Shown one piece after another: positions 1 to 11,324 of a stretch of 64,000 bases of DNA. A program made the position numbers and the translations under genes. The notes under the pieces are model-generated. The model ran no database searches, was not told the DNA's origin, and saw only the letters and a program-made list of their open reading frames with translations. The first letter of the stretch is position 1. Each line of letters opens with the position of its first letter. Origin of the DNA: Entonaema liquescens (lineage: Eukaryota > Ascomycota > Sordariomycetes > Xylariales > Xylariaceae); assembly GCA_902805475.1 (NCBI GenBank), contig CADCSX010000006.1, positions 2,356,001 to 2,420,000 of the forward strand, given 5' to 3'.

Positions 1-1
1 T

Positions 2-229
2 GGTGCATCTGTGTGGAGTAGAGATATGGACCAAGCCGAGCGCTTGGGAAGGCAACTTCAGGCTGGTAACATTTGGATTAACACTCATGCTGAGATTCAG
101 ACCAGTACCCCCTTTGCAGGTCACAAGCAGAGTGGGCTTGGGATCGCAATGGGAGTCGAAGGCCTAAAGGCTTGCTGTAACGTGCAAAGTATATACACTC
201 GGCCGGCTGATGGTTTTGCACAATACTGA
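2..229 (+). CDS. Aldehyde dehydrogenase, C-terminal fragment
   Basis: The frame is open from the left edge and ends in TGA at 227-229, giving the last 75 residues of an NAD(P)-dependent aldehyde dehydrogenase; the rest lies outside the window. The stretch reads GASVWSRD, then GNIWINTHAEI, then TPFAGHKQSGLG and a final YT segment. These are the family's standard C-terminal landmarks: the xxVWSxD strand, the G-x-W/V-x-N segment and the PFGGxKxSGxG motif next to the oligomerisation strand. The catalytic Cys and Glu are upstream, so substrate class cannot be judged. The SGLGIAMGVEGL ending resembles fungal cytosolic ALDHs. Family call is firm; the subfamily is not. Confidence 0.9.
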   Translation, partial: GASVWSRDMDQAERLGRQLQAGNIWINTHAEIQTSTPFAGHKQSGLGIAMGVEGLKACCNVQSIYTRPADGFAQY

Positions 230-1021
230 AGCGGTTACTTGTACATGTTACGATCTCGCTTACAACTAGTAGATCATTCTATCTTTTCTATATTCTCTTA
301 GCATTATACGTATAACTAGTCTAAGCCCTGGGTGTAGTATATTAGATGCCCTCGAGGTATAAGATATTAATGGCTCCTAGGTATATAACCAACTTGAGGT
401 TACAATATCTTAAACGTTCTAGCAATAAAGCACAGCGACTAGAACGATATTTAATGTTTAGAAATGCCTCGAACTATATTGGGCAATTACAAATGGAACC
501 GTACACAGATGGGAACATTCTCTTCCACTATTCCCTCGTATTAATATCAATACTTGCGTAACTCAGCGCATGGGTTATATTAACCGGTAAGGCTAGATTC
601 TTTTTTTCAACTTGCCTTTAGGTGCGTACGTAAACCCGGATGTCGCCCCAACTTGTGACGTCGCATTTTCGGCCTTACGAAAAGACACGATAGTTGGTGG
701 ATGATAATATGCGCCAAGTTCTAATTATCCCCAAGTAACGTGCCATAACCTCACTGGCAACACATCATGCTATTTTATCGATACTAATAAAGCCAGTCCT
801 TGCAGCTGTAGTTAACCCTTTCCTGTTGTTATAAATACTTAAACATATGCTCTTTCCTTCATTCGAGATTTACTCGTAACTCAGGTACTCTCTTTCGTAT
901 TACCGAAGTTATCGCAATTAATACTCGCTCTATACATTTTAACCACTCACATCAAGTCCAATCATTTCCCCCTTTCCGCCTCACCAGTATATTTAGGTGC
1001 TTATATAATTACGCCGTAACC
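230..1021. other. Intergenic, no gene seen
   Basis: This holds the 3' flank of the aldehyde dehydrogenase and the promoter of the PhiA-like gene. An open frame of 71 codons at 346-561 has no recognisable protein sequence and AT-rich codon use; I do not call it. Confidence 0.6.
829..838 (+). promoter_or_regulatory. TATA-like element upstream of the PhiA-like gene
   Basis: TTATAAATAC lies about 185 bases before the ATG at 1022 and is followed by a pyrimidine-rich leader (about 845-975). Highly expressed fungal secreted-protein genes often have a TATA box. Position and sequence fit, but there is no transcript evidence. Confidence 0.4.
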
Positions 1022-1751
1022 ATGCGAGCCCTCACAGCCCTCCTCATCGGCCCGGCCGTTACTCTCGCCGCAGCCATCGCACCGCGCTCCTACCCGCCCC
1101 CACCGGGACCGGTACGTAGAACCAATAGTCAACGGAATACATAGGTAGTTACTTGCTAACGGACTATTCGCCAAGTGGACGGCTGGCGTCTGGAGAATGC
1201 CCGCAGACGGCAACACTTTTTTCGTCGGCGACGCCATCAATGCCAGCGGCGGCAAGTTCTACGTCAACAGGAACACGTCCGCCTACTGCCCCAGCGACGT
1301 GGAGAACCTCGACTGCTCCGCTTACCCCGGATCCAAGACCGTGTTCACCGGGGGCAACAACACTGTGTTCCTAGATGTGGGAGTGCCGGGTGGACAGCAA
1401 GGTATTTATTTACATTTAGATTACGCCTCCCGGTGTTGCAGGTCGATATCTAATGTATAACCCGTAGTCTACATCGCAAAAGATGGCTCGCTATCATACA
1501 CGATCCCACACTCCGGAGCGATCCCCGACGGAGCCGTCGCCACCGGTTTCAATAGAGCGATCAGCGATTCGGGAGGCGCCCCTACTGTGTTAGGCCACGA
1601 CAACCAGTTCTGGCTGATGTGCCCGGTTAGCGAGGGTGAGCCAAGGGAGAGGACCTATCAGATATACGTCGGCAAAGGAACAGAGAACTGCTTGAACACT
1701 GGGGTCAGGACTTACACGACCACCGGACCGAATGCTTGGGAGTACGCATAA
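1022..1751 (+). CDS. PhiA-like secreted cell-wall protein (IgE-binding protein family)
   Basis: Three exons, 1022-1111, 1176-1401 and 1468-1751, join in frame to a 199-residue protein. Intron 1 has GTACGT and a GCTAAC branch site; intron 2 has GTATTT. Residues 1-18 form a signal peptide (MRALTALLIG... AAA), then a short Pro-rich spacer. The mature part carries the pattern of the fungal PhiA family: a FFVGDAINASGGKFY-like strand, TSAYCPS, a second Cys in LDCSAYPG, GGNNTVFLDV and VPGGQQVYIAKDG. Four cysteines are spaced for two disulphides. In Aspergillus, PhiA is a cell-wall protein needed for phialide development. The family is recognised from these motifs; the role in this species is inferred. 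Convergent with ESF1. Confidence 0.8.
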
Positions 1752-2158
1752 TCAACCTATGTGCAGTAAAGATCCGGTTTATGGCTAGAAAAAGACTTGG
1801 TAGAAGACACCTAGCGAATAATCGCGGAGTTAAGTTACGTCGTACATGAGGTAGCCTAGAAAATATGTTTACAACCTGACAACATGTAGCCCAAACGCAT
1901 GCACTTGCTTTATAAGTCATAGTGATGGCCGCATAACAACTTGTAAGGCAAAGTAAAGGTTAAGAGCCCTCATGCTAGAATAACACCGTGGAGTTAGCAA
2001 TACCGGGGTACCGGTTTTCGTATTAGGAACGATGCTTATAATTAATTGCCCTGGGGAGATAGCACCCAACACTATAAAACGTAGGCGTTGAAGACTATGG
2101 ATTACCATAAACCAGAGAAAATATATAGGCATTGATTTATACTCCAATTTGCCTACAT
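1752..2158. other. Convergent intergenic gap
   Basis: Lies between the 3' ends of the PhiA-like gene and ESF1. No coding or RNA signal seen; it must hold both polyadenylation regions. Confidence 0.5.
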
Positions 2159-4188
2159 TTATCTCCTTTGCTTCTTACTTTTGCTGCTCTGACGCTGTTG
2201 TCCATCAGCAGTATCAGGGTCCGTTTTCCTCTTTTTGCGCCTCTCCTCAAGCAACTGTTTCATTCCAGGAGTAGCCTTGTATCGCGGATTGGAAGGATCA
2301 ATGGCAAATTCATGGCTATCAAATACAGCCTTGAATCGATCGTCTTTGACATCCATCTCAAATCCTTCTTGAAGACCGCCGTGGTCTTCTACTTCCTTCT
2401 TCTTCTTGTGCTTCTTCGATTTATGCTTTTCAGCGCGACTAATTTCATTCATGTCGAAATGGTCGAGATGGACAGCAGCATCTTTGGAATCCTCAGCCAT
2501 GAGTCGCTCCAGTTGGGCCTTCTGCGCAGCATTCTCAGCTGCCTCGGCTTCTTTGGCTTCTCGCCTCTTGCGACGTTCTTCCTTCTTTTCTGTATGCTTT
2601 GACTTCTTAACAGGTTCGTCAGTTGTAAAGAAAGGGTCGTCAAAGCCGAGGTCGTCTTGTGATTGCTCAGCCTCATGATCATTCGTTTGGCCAGGAGCTT
2701 CATCACGCTTTGCTACGGCCTTCTCCTTCTTCCGGGCTTTTCTTTCCCGCTCTTTGCGCTTATATTTTTCGATCGTAGTCTCTTCGGCATCCGGCTCTTT
2801 CTTCTTTTTACCATCATCCATAAGCGCGGCGGTGAATGTAACTTGCATATCTCCGACCGGTCCAGATTTGGAAGGCCGTGATGATGGTTCAGAACTCAAC
2901 CCGAGAGCTTCACGCAGTTTCTTTGCCTTGAGTTCTCTCTTTGTTAACTTTGGTTGATCATCTGCCACTTCGACCTGATCCTCCTCTTCCTCGCTCTCGG
3001 CATCATCGTCGCTATTGTCACTTGCGAGATAAGCGCGTAAATCGTTCTCTTCGATTTCTACGCGGCTGCCGCTAAATGCTCTCTTGATTTCCTCTCTTCT
3101 GGTGGTTTCCTCCGGGTGTATATCCCATGTAAGTTTAACTTTAGAATGTTGCAAAGCATCGGTTGTGAACTCGGTTGGTTTGTAGTCAGGCGATATAGAA
3201 TCGCACTCATCCCTCGGCTCGTCATCGAATGTGACATCGTCGGGTATGAATCGTAGGTCCATAAAATTCGAAGATGACTGGTATTCTGTGCCATCTGTTG
3301 CCGTGTAGATTTTTCCGCTGTCGCCGTGTCGGAGCATACCATGACGGCATAATAGTAGCGCAATCGGTCTAGTTGATAAGCACGAAGCGCATCGCTGTCA
3401 AAATCTTGGTCATCTCCTTCTTGAAGGATATCGTTTTTGATCTTCTCGTCGTCTTCCTCATCGTCCTCGCTTTCTTCAGAGTCTGGTTCAGATTCCTCGT
3501 CTTGGGATTCTGAAGGCTTCTTGAAAATCTCTCTGGGAGGTCCTTCTAACTCTTCTCGCTGCATTCGCCCCTTGCCAAATTCACTCGGGTAGATAGAAAT
3601 CCGCTCGATTCGTCCACCCTTGGGCACAAAACTGGAGAAAAGAGCCAATAAATCGGCAGACTTTATATGGTCCCAATCTAGATTGACGATTGCTATGCGT
3701 TTCGTGACATCTCCTGTTTCGACGTCTGCTTGGGCATCACGCAATCTTTGCATACTCCCAGATGTAGTCACTTCGGCCTCCTCATCCTCTTCGTCTTGAT
3801 CCTCTTCTTCGTCTTCATCGTCCGAATCGGATTCAGAAGAAGAGAAGCCACCTCCGCGAGCTGGATCATATTTAGTATTAGCTTTTTGAAGTTCACGCTC
3901 AACGACATGATCCTCTTCTACTTCAACATCTTCGTCGTCCTCGGTCTGGTATATGTTTCGAAGGGCTTTCTTTTTGTTATCCGACTTCAATTTTCGACCA
4001 TATTTATCGACTTTAGCACTTGCGACGAAATCATCGTCCTTCAGCATACGCGAGAAACGTTTGTCTATAGTAGTCTTGGTGCGACTCTTCGAAGGTAGGC
4101 GGAAACGAGGGTCGGATTCGAAATTAGCGAATCGCGAGTCACCCGCAGCAGATGGGCCATCTTGCTTCTTGGAATGTTTTTTAGACAT
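2159..4188 (-). CDS. ESF1: Esf1, nucleolar 18S rRNA maturation factor (one apparent frameshift)
   Basis: Read on the minus strand from ATG at 4188 to TAA at 2159, about 676 residues with no intron. The N-terminus (DPRFRLPSK, then a KTTIDKRFSRML segment and KVDKYGRKL) matches fungal Esf1, as does the central RRM-like region around RIAIVNLDWDHIKS and YYYAVMVCSDTATAEK, and the C-terminal NUC153-type segment FKAVFDSHEFAIDPSNPRY near the end. Long acidic and Lys-rich stretches are normal for this nucleolar protein, which acts in early pre-18S rRNA cleavage in the SSU processome. The frame shifts at the run of five T at 3310-3314 (coding A5): before it the protein reads TATAEK, and the other frame resumes with IYTATDGTEYQ, exactly where homologues continue. 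One missing A repairs it. Divergent from PLD. Confidence 0.9.
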
Positions 4189-5128
4189 ATTGAATTGATT
4201 AGCCCCGACTATGAGAACTGACTACTATATCTTCTCAATTGACTGGTTGAGGTTTGCGTATGTAAAAGTTACAATGTTGCCGACAGTGGGACATTTGAAA
4301 ATTTTAGTGGGTCTGTAATTCGTCCGGTCTTTTCGCCTAGTATGGAAGGCGGTGAGTATGCGTCTCGCTCTTACCGCCCGGCTAGTGATACATATACATA
4401 ATCCAGGCACGCTGGCACGTCAAGCTAGTTGCACAAATTGTTGCATAATGTTAGCGCGACATAGATACTACGTATGTACATTATTATATAAATGCGGGTA
4501 CAATTAGTGCTCCTTTGAAACATCTTTGGCACCCTCCGTCACTAGCAAACTGGGATATTCAATACCGTGTTTTATACAGTGCATAATTCTATGCTGCAAC
4601 TTAGTGGGGGAGGGGCACCGTAGCATCTCATAGGCCTGTTAATATCCTATTAAACACCCTCAGCTTAGAAGGTCTTCCTTACCAGGTATGACCAGGTATG
4701 ACCATTCATAAATCGGATTTAGAAAAGCTTCTTGAATCTTGATTTGTTCGTTATGATACTTAGGGGCTGATGCACAGCCAAGACTTCAGCTAGAAAGCCG
4801 TATCCCGAGTCCCACCAACCCACCAACCCACCAACCCACCAAGGGACTTCGTCACCCCTCCGCGCGACTCCACGACATAAAAGACCTGTGATTCAAAACC
4901 TGGCCTGACCTGACTGCCAGCAACGGTCTTTTGGTTACAGATTTTGTACAGACCGTAGCTAGATTTTGAATTAGCGTAGCCTATTTATCTACTAAGCTAT
5001 TTTCAATTTTATCTTTCTATGAGGTCTAGATATCTAACTTATTAGATTCTTTACCACTTTTTTAACAACCCACCATTTAACCTAACATAACATATTACGT
5101 ATCACTTAAAGACCTCGTCATATCCGTT
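4189..5128. other. Divergent promoter region of ESF1 and PLD
   Basis: No gene seen. It contains a short tandem repeat (4812-4843), a duplicated ACCAGGTATG at 4681-4701, and a TGAAAATTTT about 110 bases upstream of the ESF1 ATG that resembles the RRPE element of ribosome-biogenesis genes; this last point is only a sequence likeness. Confidence 0.45.
4812..4843. repeat. Tandem repeat of CCCACCAA, four copies
   Basis: Four consecutive 8-base units in the shared ESF1/PLD upstream region. The array is too short and non-palindromic to be a CRISPR-type or terminator structure; it reads as a minisatellite. Confidence 0.8.
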
Positions 5129-8100
5129 ATGGACCATTTTCTCCAAAAGGCAGAAGATGCCTTTAAAGATGTAAAGAGGCCTTACAGGGGCAAGCGAAGA
5201 GCATTCCCAGAACGAGAATGGAAACGAAGGTAGCAATGAGCAACAAGTGAACATCGCCAACCATCGTTTCCAATCATTTGCCCCCGAGACTACCGGTGCT
5301 GTCAAGTGGTATGTCGATGGAGCATCATACTTCTACGCTGTATCTTTGGCTCTAGAAGGTATTAAATATAAAGTCTAATCCAACTGTATTATCACGAATA
5401 ACTTTGCTGATATAAGAAACAGAGGCCAGGGAGAGTGTTTATATTCTAGACTGGTGGCTGAGCCCGGAGCTCTACCTTCGTCGACCTCCTTCACGCAATA
5501 AGCAGTACCGTCTCGATAACATGCTGCGGGCAGCTGCTGAGAGAGGTGTTGAAATACGCATAATTGTCTACAAGGAGGTTACCCAGGCCCTGACCCGTAC
5601 GTTCTTCCTAAACCAAACATTATTCATTACAGGTTTAACTAACTTACCGAGCGAACAGTGGACTCTGCGGTGAGCATCTATACTACACTTAAAGCTTATA
5701 AATCGTGCTGACTCTTCTTATTAGCACACTAAGCACGCCCTGGAGGCCTTACATCCTAACATCAAAGTGTTCAGACACCCGGACCATCTACCGACAGACC
5801 GATCAAAGCTCGAGGCTGCCTTTGCCGATTTGTCTCTAGATAAACTCAGATTGAATGACTTCAGCTTATCTAAAGTGTCTGGGGATGCACTAAAGGAACT
5901 TTATGGTTCATTTGGTGATACTGTCTTGTACTGGGCCCATCACGAAAAGTTATGCGTTGTTGATCGACGTATTGCCTTTATGGGTGGTCTTGATATGTGT
6001 ATGTGAAGTCTCCGAATCTTCAAATCCCTAAATCAGTGCTAACATATGCTCAGGCTTCGGAAGATACGATACAAACAGTGGGTTATTTTATTTTCTGAGG
6101 TGCTTGAATTAGCATCTCAGCCTGCTAAAAATGTATAGGTCACCCCATCGCCGATGCCCACCCCGGCAATTTAGACGCAATCGTGTTCCCTGGCCAAGAT
6201 TTCAACAATGCTCGCGTCTATGACTTTGAAGGTGTAGATAACTGGGATCATAATAAACGTGAGTCTTTGTCTATCATTTGATCTAGAAAGTTGTTAACCG
6301 AAGTATAGTCGACCGAACCAAAAACTCGAGGATGGGCTGGTCTGATATCGCTATTTCCCTCAAAGGCCCTATCGTGGGTAGTCTCATCAACCACTTTACA
6401 GACCGGTGGTGAGTATTTACTCAAGGCTAATAATGCATACGTCATTAACACAATCTTAGGAACTTCATCTACAATGAGAAATATACCAAGAAAGATCCTG
6501 GCAAGTACGAGAGAGTTGTAGTAGGCGGAAATACCGAAAGGTCCGGTGGAGAACAGCACCACGGTATGTTCGACGACCTCCAGGGCCATTTTAATCGAGG
6601 TTTAAGACGCCTTGTGGGTGAAGGAGGTGAAGAACACTACCGTAACCGAGGCGGTGACAACTATGACCATTCTAGTAGTGTCAAGATCCAGCTTTGCAGA
6701 AGGTAATTCCATATCCGCTCCTATAAATCGGCATAGCCAGACTTTAAGATACTAACCATATCCAAGTTGTTGCGATTGGTCCGCTGGTCACCCTACAGAG
6801 CACTCAATTGCCAATGCATACGTAAATGCCATCGAGAATGCCAAACACTTTGTCTATATTGAGAACCAGGTAAGCTCTTGAGTTGTATAGCAAACCTTCG
6901 CTAGAATTGTCTAACACAGCACAGTTTTTCATCACAGCTACGTCTGATGAACAGCATCCGGTCGAGAACAAAATAGGTGCCACAATCGTATCACGGATTG
7001 TCCGCGCCCATAACAACAGGGAAGACTTCCGTGTCATTGTGCTGATGCCAGCCGTACCTGCGTTCGCTGGCGACTTGAAATCAGATGGTGCCCTTGGAAC
7101 GCGTGCCATTATGGAATTCGTACGTAATATTGAGTTTCCTCATCATGTCTCAGGGTCAAACATCTTAGTCGACCAAACTAAGAGGACTACTATATCTCGA
7201 GACTTATTCAAAACCTTTTAACTAGTTGAAGAAGTGACCGCTAACTCAGTACTATAGCAATACAACAGCATCAACCGCGGTGGCCACAGTATCATCGAGT
7301 CGCTGCAACAGCAGGGTGTTGACGACTGGCGCCGCTACATCGGCTTCTACAATTTGCGCAATTACGACCGCATCAACATATCCTCCACTCTAAGACGGGC
7401 CGAACAAGAGAGCGGTGTGTCATACGAAGACGCTCGTCGCGAGTACGACGACAGGGAGCAGGGCTACCGCTATGGTGAGGATTATAACAATAGACGCGAT
7501 GACGGCAACTACGACCGTTACCAGCAGGCCGCCTCCCGCGTCGACGACAGCACCTGGGACACTGTTTCTAGCTGCTACATGGAAGGCGGCACGGACATCC
7601 GCGACGTGCCATGGAACGGCAGCGAAGAGGACGAGATCAACGCGTTCGTGTCGGAGGAGCTGTATATCCACAGCAAGGTTCTTATCGCCGACGACCGCCT
7701 CGTCATCTGCGGATCGGCCAACCTCAACGACCGCAGCCAGCTCGGCACGCACGACTCTGAAATCGCCGTCGTAATCGAGGACCAAGAGCTTATCGACAGC
7801 AGCATGAACGGCCGCCCCTTCACAGCCTCCCGCTTCGCAACCTCCCTGCGCCGCCAGCTCTACCGGAAGCATCTTGGCCTCCTGCCCGACCAGCGCTGGG
7901 ACCAACCCAACGCCAACTGGACGCCGGTCGACCGCGACCCGCAGGAATACGACTGGGGCTCACCATCAGACCGGCTGGTCGAAGATCCGATGAGCGAGGA
8001 CTTCTGGCGGTTGTGGTCGGATACGGCGCGCACCAACACCGAGGTCTTCAGCAAGGTGTTCCACCCTGTACCGAACGACCACGTGCGCACCTGGGAGCAG

Positions 8101-8376
8101 TACGATGATTTCTTCAGCCGTCACTTTACGATCCCCGGCGGCGAGGAGGACGAGCACAAGCATGGACACGGGCGTGACGAGGAGCGGCAGGATAAGGTCG
8201 AATACGGCCACGTCGTACGCGAGGAGTTCCCCGGAGGTGTCGCCGAGGTCAAGGATTGGCTGAGCCGCGTCCGTGGCACTCTGGTGGAGATGCCGTTGGA
8301 GTTCTTGATTGAGGTCGAGGACCTGGCGAAGAATGGACTCAGTCTGAATGCTTTCACGGACCAGATCTACACTTAA
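5129..8376 (+). CDS. Phospholipase D (fungal, no PX/PH domain), many introns
   Basis: Exons I can join: 5129-5170 (uncertain), 5211-5358, 5423-5596, 5659-5669, 5725-5998, 6054-6077, 6139-6258, 6309-6408, 6460-6702, 6767-6869, 6925-7119, 7258-8376; about 850 residues. Both HxKxxxxD catalytic motifs are present: HEKLCVVD near residues 198-205 and HSKVLIADD near 616-623, the second followed by the IGSAN-like CGSANLNDRS. These hydrolyse phosphatidylcholine to phosphatidic acid and choline. The start MDHFLQKAEDAFKD is typical of the fungal short PLD form. The join after it is unclear: a 40-base intron (5171-5210) fits the phase but is very short, and loss of two bases near 5174-5180 fits as well. 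Exons of 11 and 24 bases are unusually small. The C-terminal third after HKD2 is intact. Confidence 0.88.
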
Positions 8377-9032
8377 GATGTATCCGGTTGGATCATTGTA
8401 TACATGTGTCCTGAATATGGGATTCAGTTATAGAAGGCGAGCTTATCTTGTCTACCGCCTTTTTTGTCTGGATTAGGTAGGCTACTCTGAGGAAAACGAT
8501 CTGCGTTGAGTTACGTTACTATCATTCTCTTAAACTTCCAGATGGCCATAATCGGCACCGTTACTCTTATAAAAAACTGTGTACACACTGAGCATAAAGA
8601 CAACCGAATCATCTAAAACCAAGGTGTAGTAGGTGGATATCAAAATAGTAAAGGGATATTATTATGATGATGCATTTGCCTCTGCTGTCATGATAGAAAC
8701 ATGAGAGTTTAGTCTGGCCCGACCAACCACTCTCATCTTTTCTCCCTGGGCACCTCCGTTCCGCTCTCCTCATTTCGTTTCCATAGTCCCAAAGCGTCGT
8801 GACGCGCCGTAGCTTTCTATACTAATGTAGAACGTGTCCGTAACCAAAGACATCGTATGTAGAAAAAATGACGACGGGTAATTGTATGGGTCGCATGTGC
8901 AAGCGTACATGTAACGACACAAGAGAGTAGTATACAGAAACTCCCGCTGGATGAATATCAACTCCAGTAACCCATGTCTTCCCAAATGCCGATGCTTCAA
9001 ATCTTTATTTCCCCGCCCTAAAAAATGATTAT
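8377..9032. other. Convergent intergenic gap
   Basis: 3' flanks of PLD and the PDI gene. No protein or RNA gene recognised. Confidence 0.5.
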
Positions 9033-11324
9033 TCAGTCCTTCTTCCCGTTAGCCGTGTTGCCAAGGAGACCCTCCTTTATTTCTTTGATAGGGAGGTTGT
9101 CTTCGAGGCGGAAATGGCCACGGTTCCTCCGGATTCGTCCACGGAACCACGAGGCACAGCCAAGACCAATTCCGGCTATGCAGCCGAAGGAAAGGTACGG
9201 GTGCTCGGTGAAGGTAACTCGTATATCGAAGAAAATCTTCTCGAAACTCGATATCGTGAGCTTGGGTTTTATTAGCGGAGGAGAGGCGGTGACCTTCGAG
9301 ATGGTCTCCAGGATCGATACACGTGAAGGGACAATGGGGCTACCGGTTATGGTCATGTCCCAATATCGTCGGTTCTACAATCAAGTTAATACGACGTAGC
9401 ACGAAATAATCATTCAAGCTTAAACTTACGTCCTCATCATTTATGATCACCCGCTCACCGTCCTTAATGTCGATACCATAAGTAGTTCGAATCCACCTTT
9501 GCCAAAAGACACCATCGACCCAGGCAAACGTAACCTCTTTACGGTCAGACATATCCATGCTGATGCGGATACTTTTAGCGGCCCGTAGAGCCCGCTGGTC
9601 ATTGCGGTCTTCCGCCTCCTCGAGTCGGAGCTGCTTGGCGTCACGAAGGTTCTGACGCTCTAGCTGGAACAATTGTATTTGCTTGTCCATCCACTCATTT
9701 GCGGCGCGCTTCATTTCGCGCTTAGCGCTTAAGAAAGTCTCCTGGTCTTCCCTATTTAGGATTCCTAGGACAACAATCTTCCCATCCATGATTTCACGGG
9801 CATTCGAGGCAGTAAGTTCAGGAACAATAGGTAACCAGACGGACTTCATCCAAGTAAGAACCAGATGAGTGTCACGCATTTCCCTAGGGGTTAAGGGAGT
9901 GTAGTATGTAGGTCTTCCTTCCCGCGAGACAAGTAATCTAGGCCAGGTCGTAATCTTGTAACGGTCATAGAGCACGGGGTCTTTTGTCTTAACCAGCTTG
10001 GCGTGTCCGATCAAACTAAGGGGCAATCTCTCGAGGGCCATAAAGTCTTCGCTCGTGGTGGCGTGGTCATAGAAGTAGACGAAGATAACATCCTCTTTCT
10101 CTTCTAGGGCCTTGAAAGACGAAGCATCGACATCCTGGACGCCATCGCAAATATCCAAAGCCTTCTCAGCGTACTGAAGGAAATCACCGAGCCCGCGTAA
10201 ACCGTTGTATTCAACGCGCTCACCTCCCCTGAAGAACAGAATGCTGGGATAACCTCGAAGGTGGACATCCTTGCATAGCCTAGATTCCACATCGCAGTTG
10301 ACCTCACCAACGTTAAGCTTGCCCTGCATCTCCTTAGCTAATTGCTGCCAGTTTGAAGCCATAGCTTGGCAATGATGACACCAAGGAGCATAGAACTTAA
10401 TAAACCACGGCTCTTGAGTCATTGTCACGAGAGTCTGGAAGCTCTCAGCTGTCAGGGAAACGGAAATTCCTTGCTCATTGGGGGTCTTGGTCGGTTTGGA
10501 TGGCTTCACACTATCCACTTTCACTGGAGTAGACTTGGTCGCAGGAGTAGCATCGTCGGATTCGGGCTTCGCAGACTTTTCAACTTTCTCAGTTGCTTCT
10601 CCAGTCTCGGATGATCCTTCAGGGAAAGATTTCGCACCGGGTTTAGGGAGCGAAAGTTCCTTAGGGCGAGTACCAGGCTTTTCTTTCTCGAGTTCATCTT
10701 CGATCATCTTTGAGATAACAGTTATATCTTTGCCGCCATTAACACGGCCAGCTACCTCGCCATCTTTGAAAATTCGAGTCTCGGGCCATGTGGTAATATC
10801 ATGCTTGTTACACAGATCGCCATAAGCAACACAGTTGAGCATAGCAAATCTGATGTCGTAGAACTTCTCAAAGGAAGTTGCAGCGGTTCCCGATTCCGAG
10901 TCGCTCGGTACTTTAGAAGTGTAGTAGTATTCGTACAAGGTCTGATAGGTCGGCGCAAAATCTATACAGTGGATACAAAACGGACTGTTGAACAGTAAGC
11001 AGGCTGCTGAGACATTCTACAAGGGAGGATAAGATTGGAGATATATCATTATTCATCGGAGAATAATGTACAGGAGTCACAAAGGCCAAAGCTTGAGTGT
11101 AAGAAAAAAAAACAGTCTTACCTGTAATATTTAACAACCAAGAATTTTGAGAGTTTTACCTCCTTATCGAAGGTATCGGGAGTTAATTCGAGTAATGGGG
11201 GCACTCTTTTGCCATTAAAATATGTGTTTTCCCGGTCAGGACTATCGCTTGTCTCTGAACCAATTGCTTGCGCAGTGCCGAGAACGGCAGCGCTGAGGAA
11301 CAGCGCGAGAGAGCTGAGCCTCAT
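9033..11324 (-). CDS. Membrane-anchored ER protein disulphide isomerase, Eps1-type
   Basis: Minus-strand exons 11324-11122, 10984-9430 and 9374-9033 join to 699 residues with no frame problem. A signal peptide (residues 1-20) precedes a first thioredoxin domain with active site CIHC at 71-74, then an acidic/Lys/Pro-rich linker (about 170-235), a second thioredoxin domain with CHHC at 270-273 (KFYAPWCHHCQAM), two weaker thioredoxin-like parts, one transmembrane helix at about 646-664, and a basic tail ending NGKKD, a dilysine-like ER retrieval signal. Length, two CxxC sites and the C-terminal anchor match yeast Eps1 (about 700 residues), which acts in ER quality control of membrane proteins. 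CIHC instead of CGHC or CPHC in domain 1 should alter its redox potential. Eps1-type is inferred from the architecture. Confidence 0.85.

Noticed and set aside
3310..3314. Programmed -1 frameshift in ESF1
   Set aside because: The site is not a canonical X-XXY-YYZ slippery heptamer, no downstream structure is evident, and the same type of slip occurs in unrelated genes of the window.
4812..4843. CRISPR-like or regulatory array
   Set aside because: Contiguous 8-base units without spacers in a eukaryotic intergenic region.
7420..7905. 161-codon antisense frame in PLD (and similar antisense frames at 26010-26697, 36780-37253 and 58580-59008)
   Set aside because: They mirror GC-rich exons of well-supported genes and show no family likeness.
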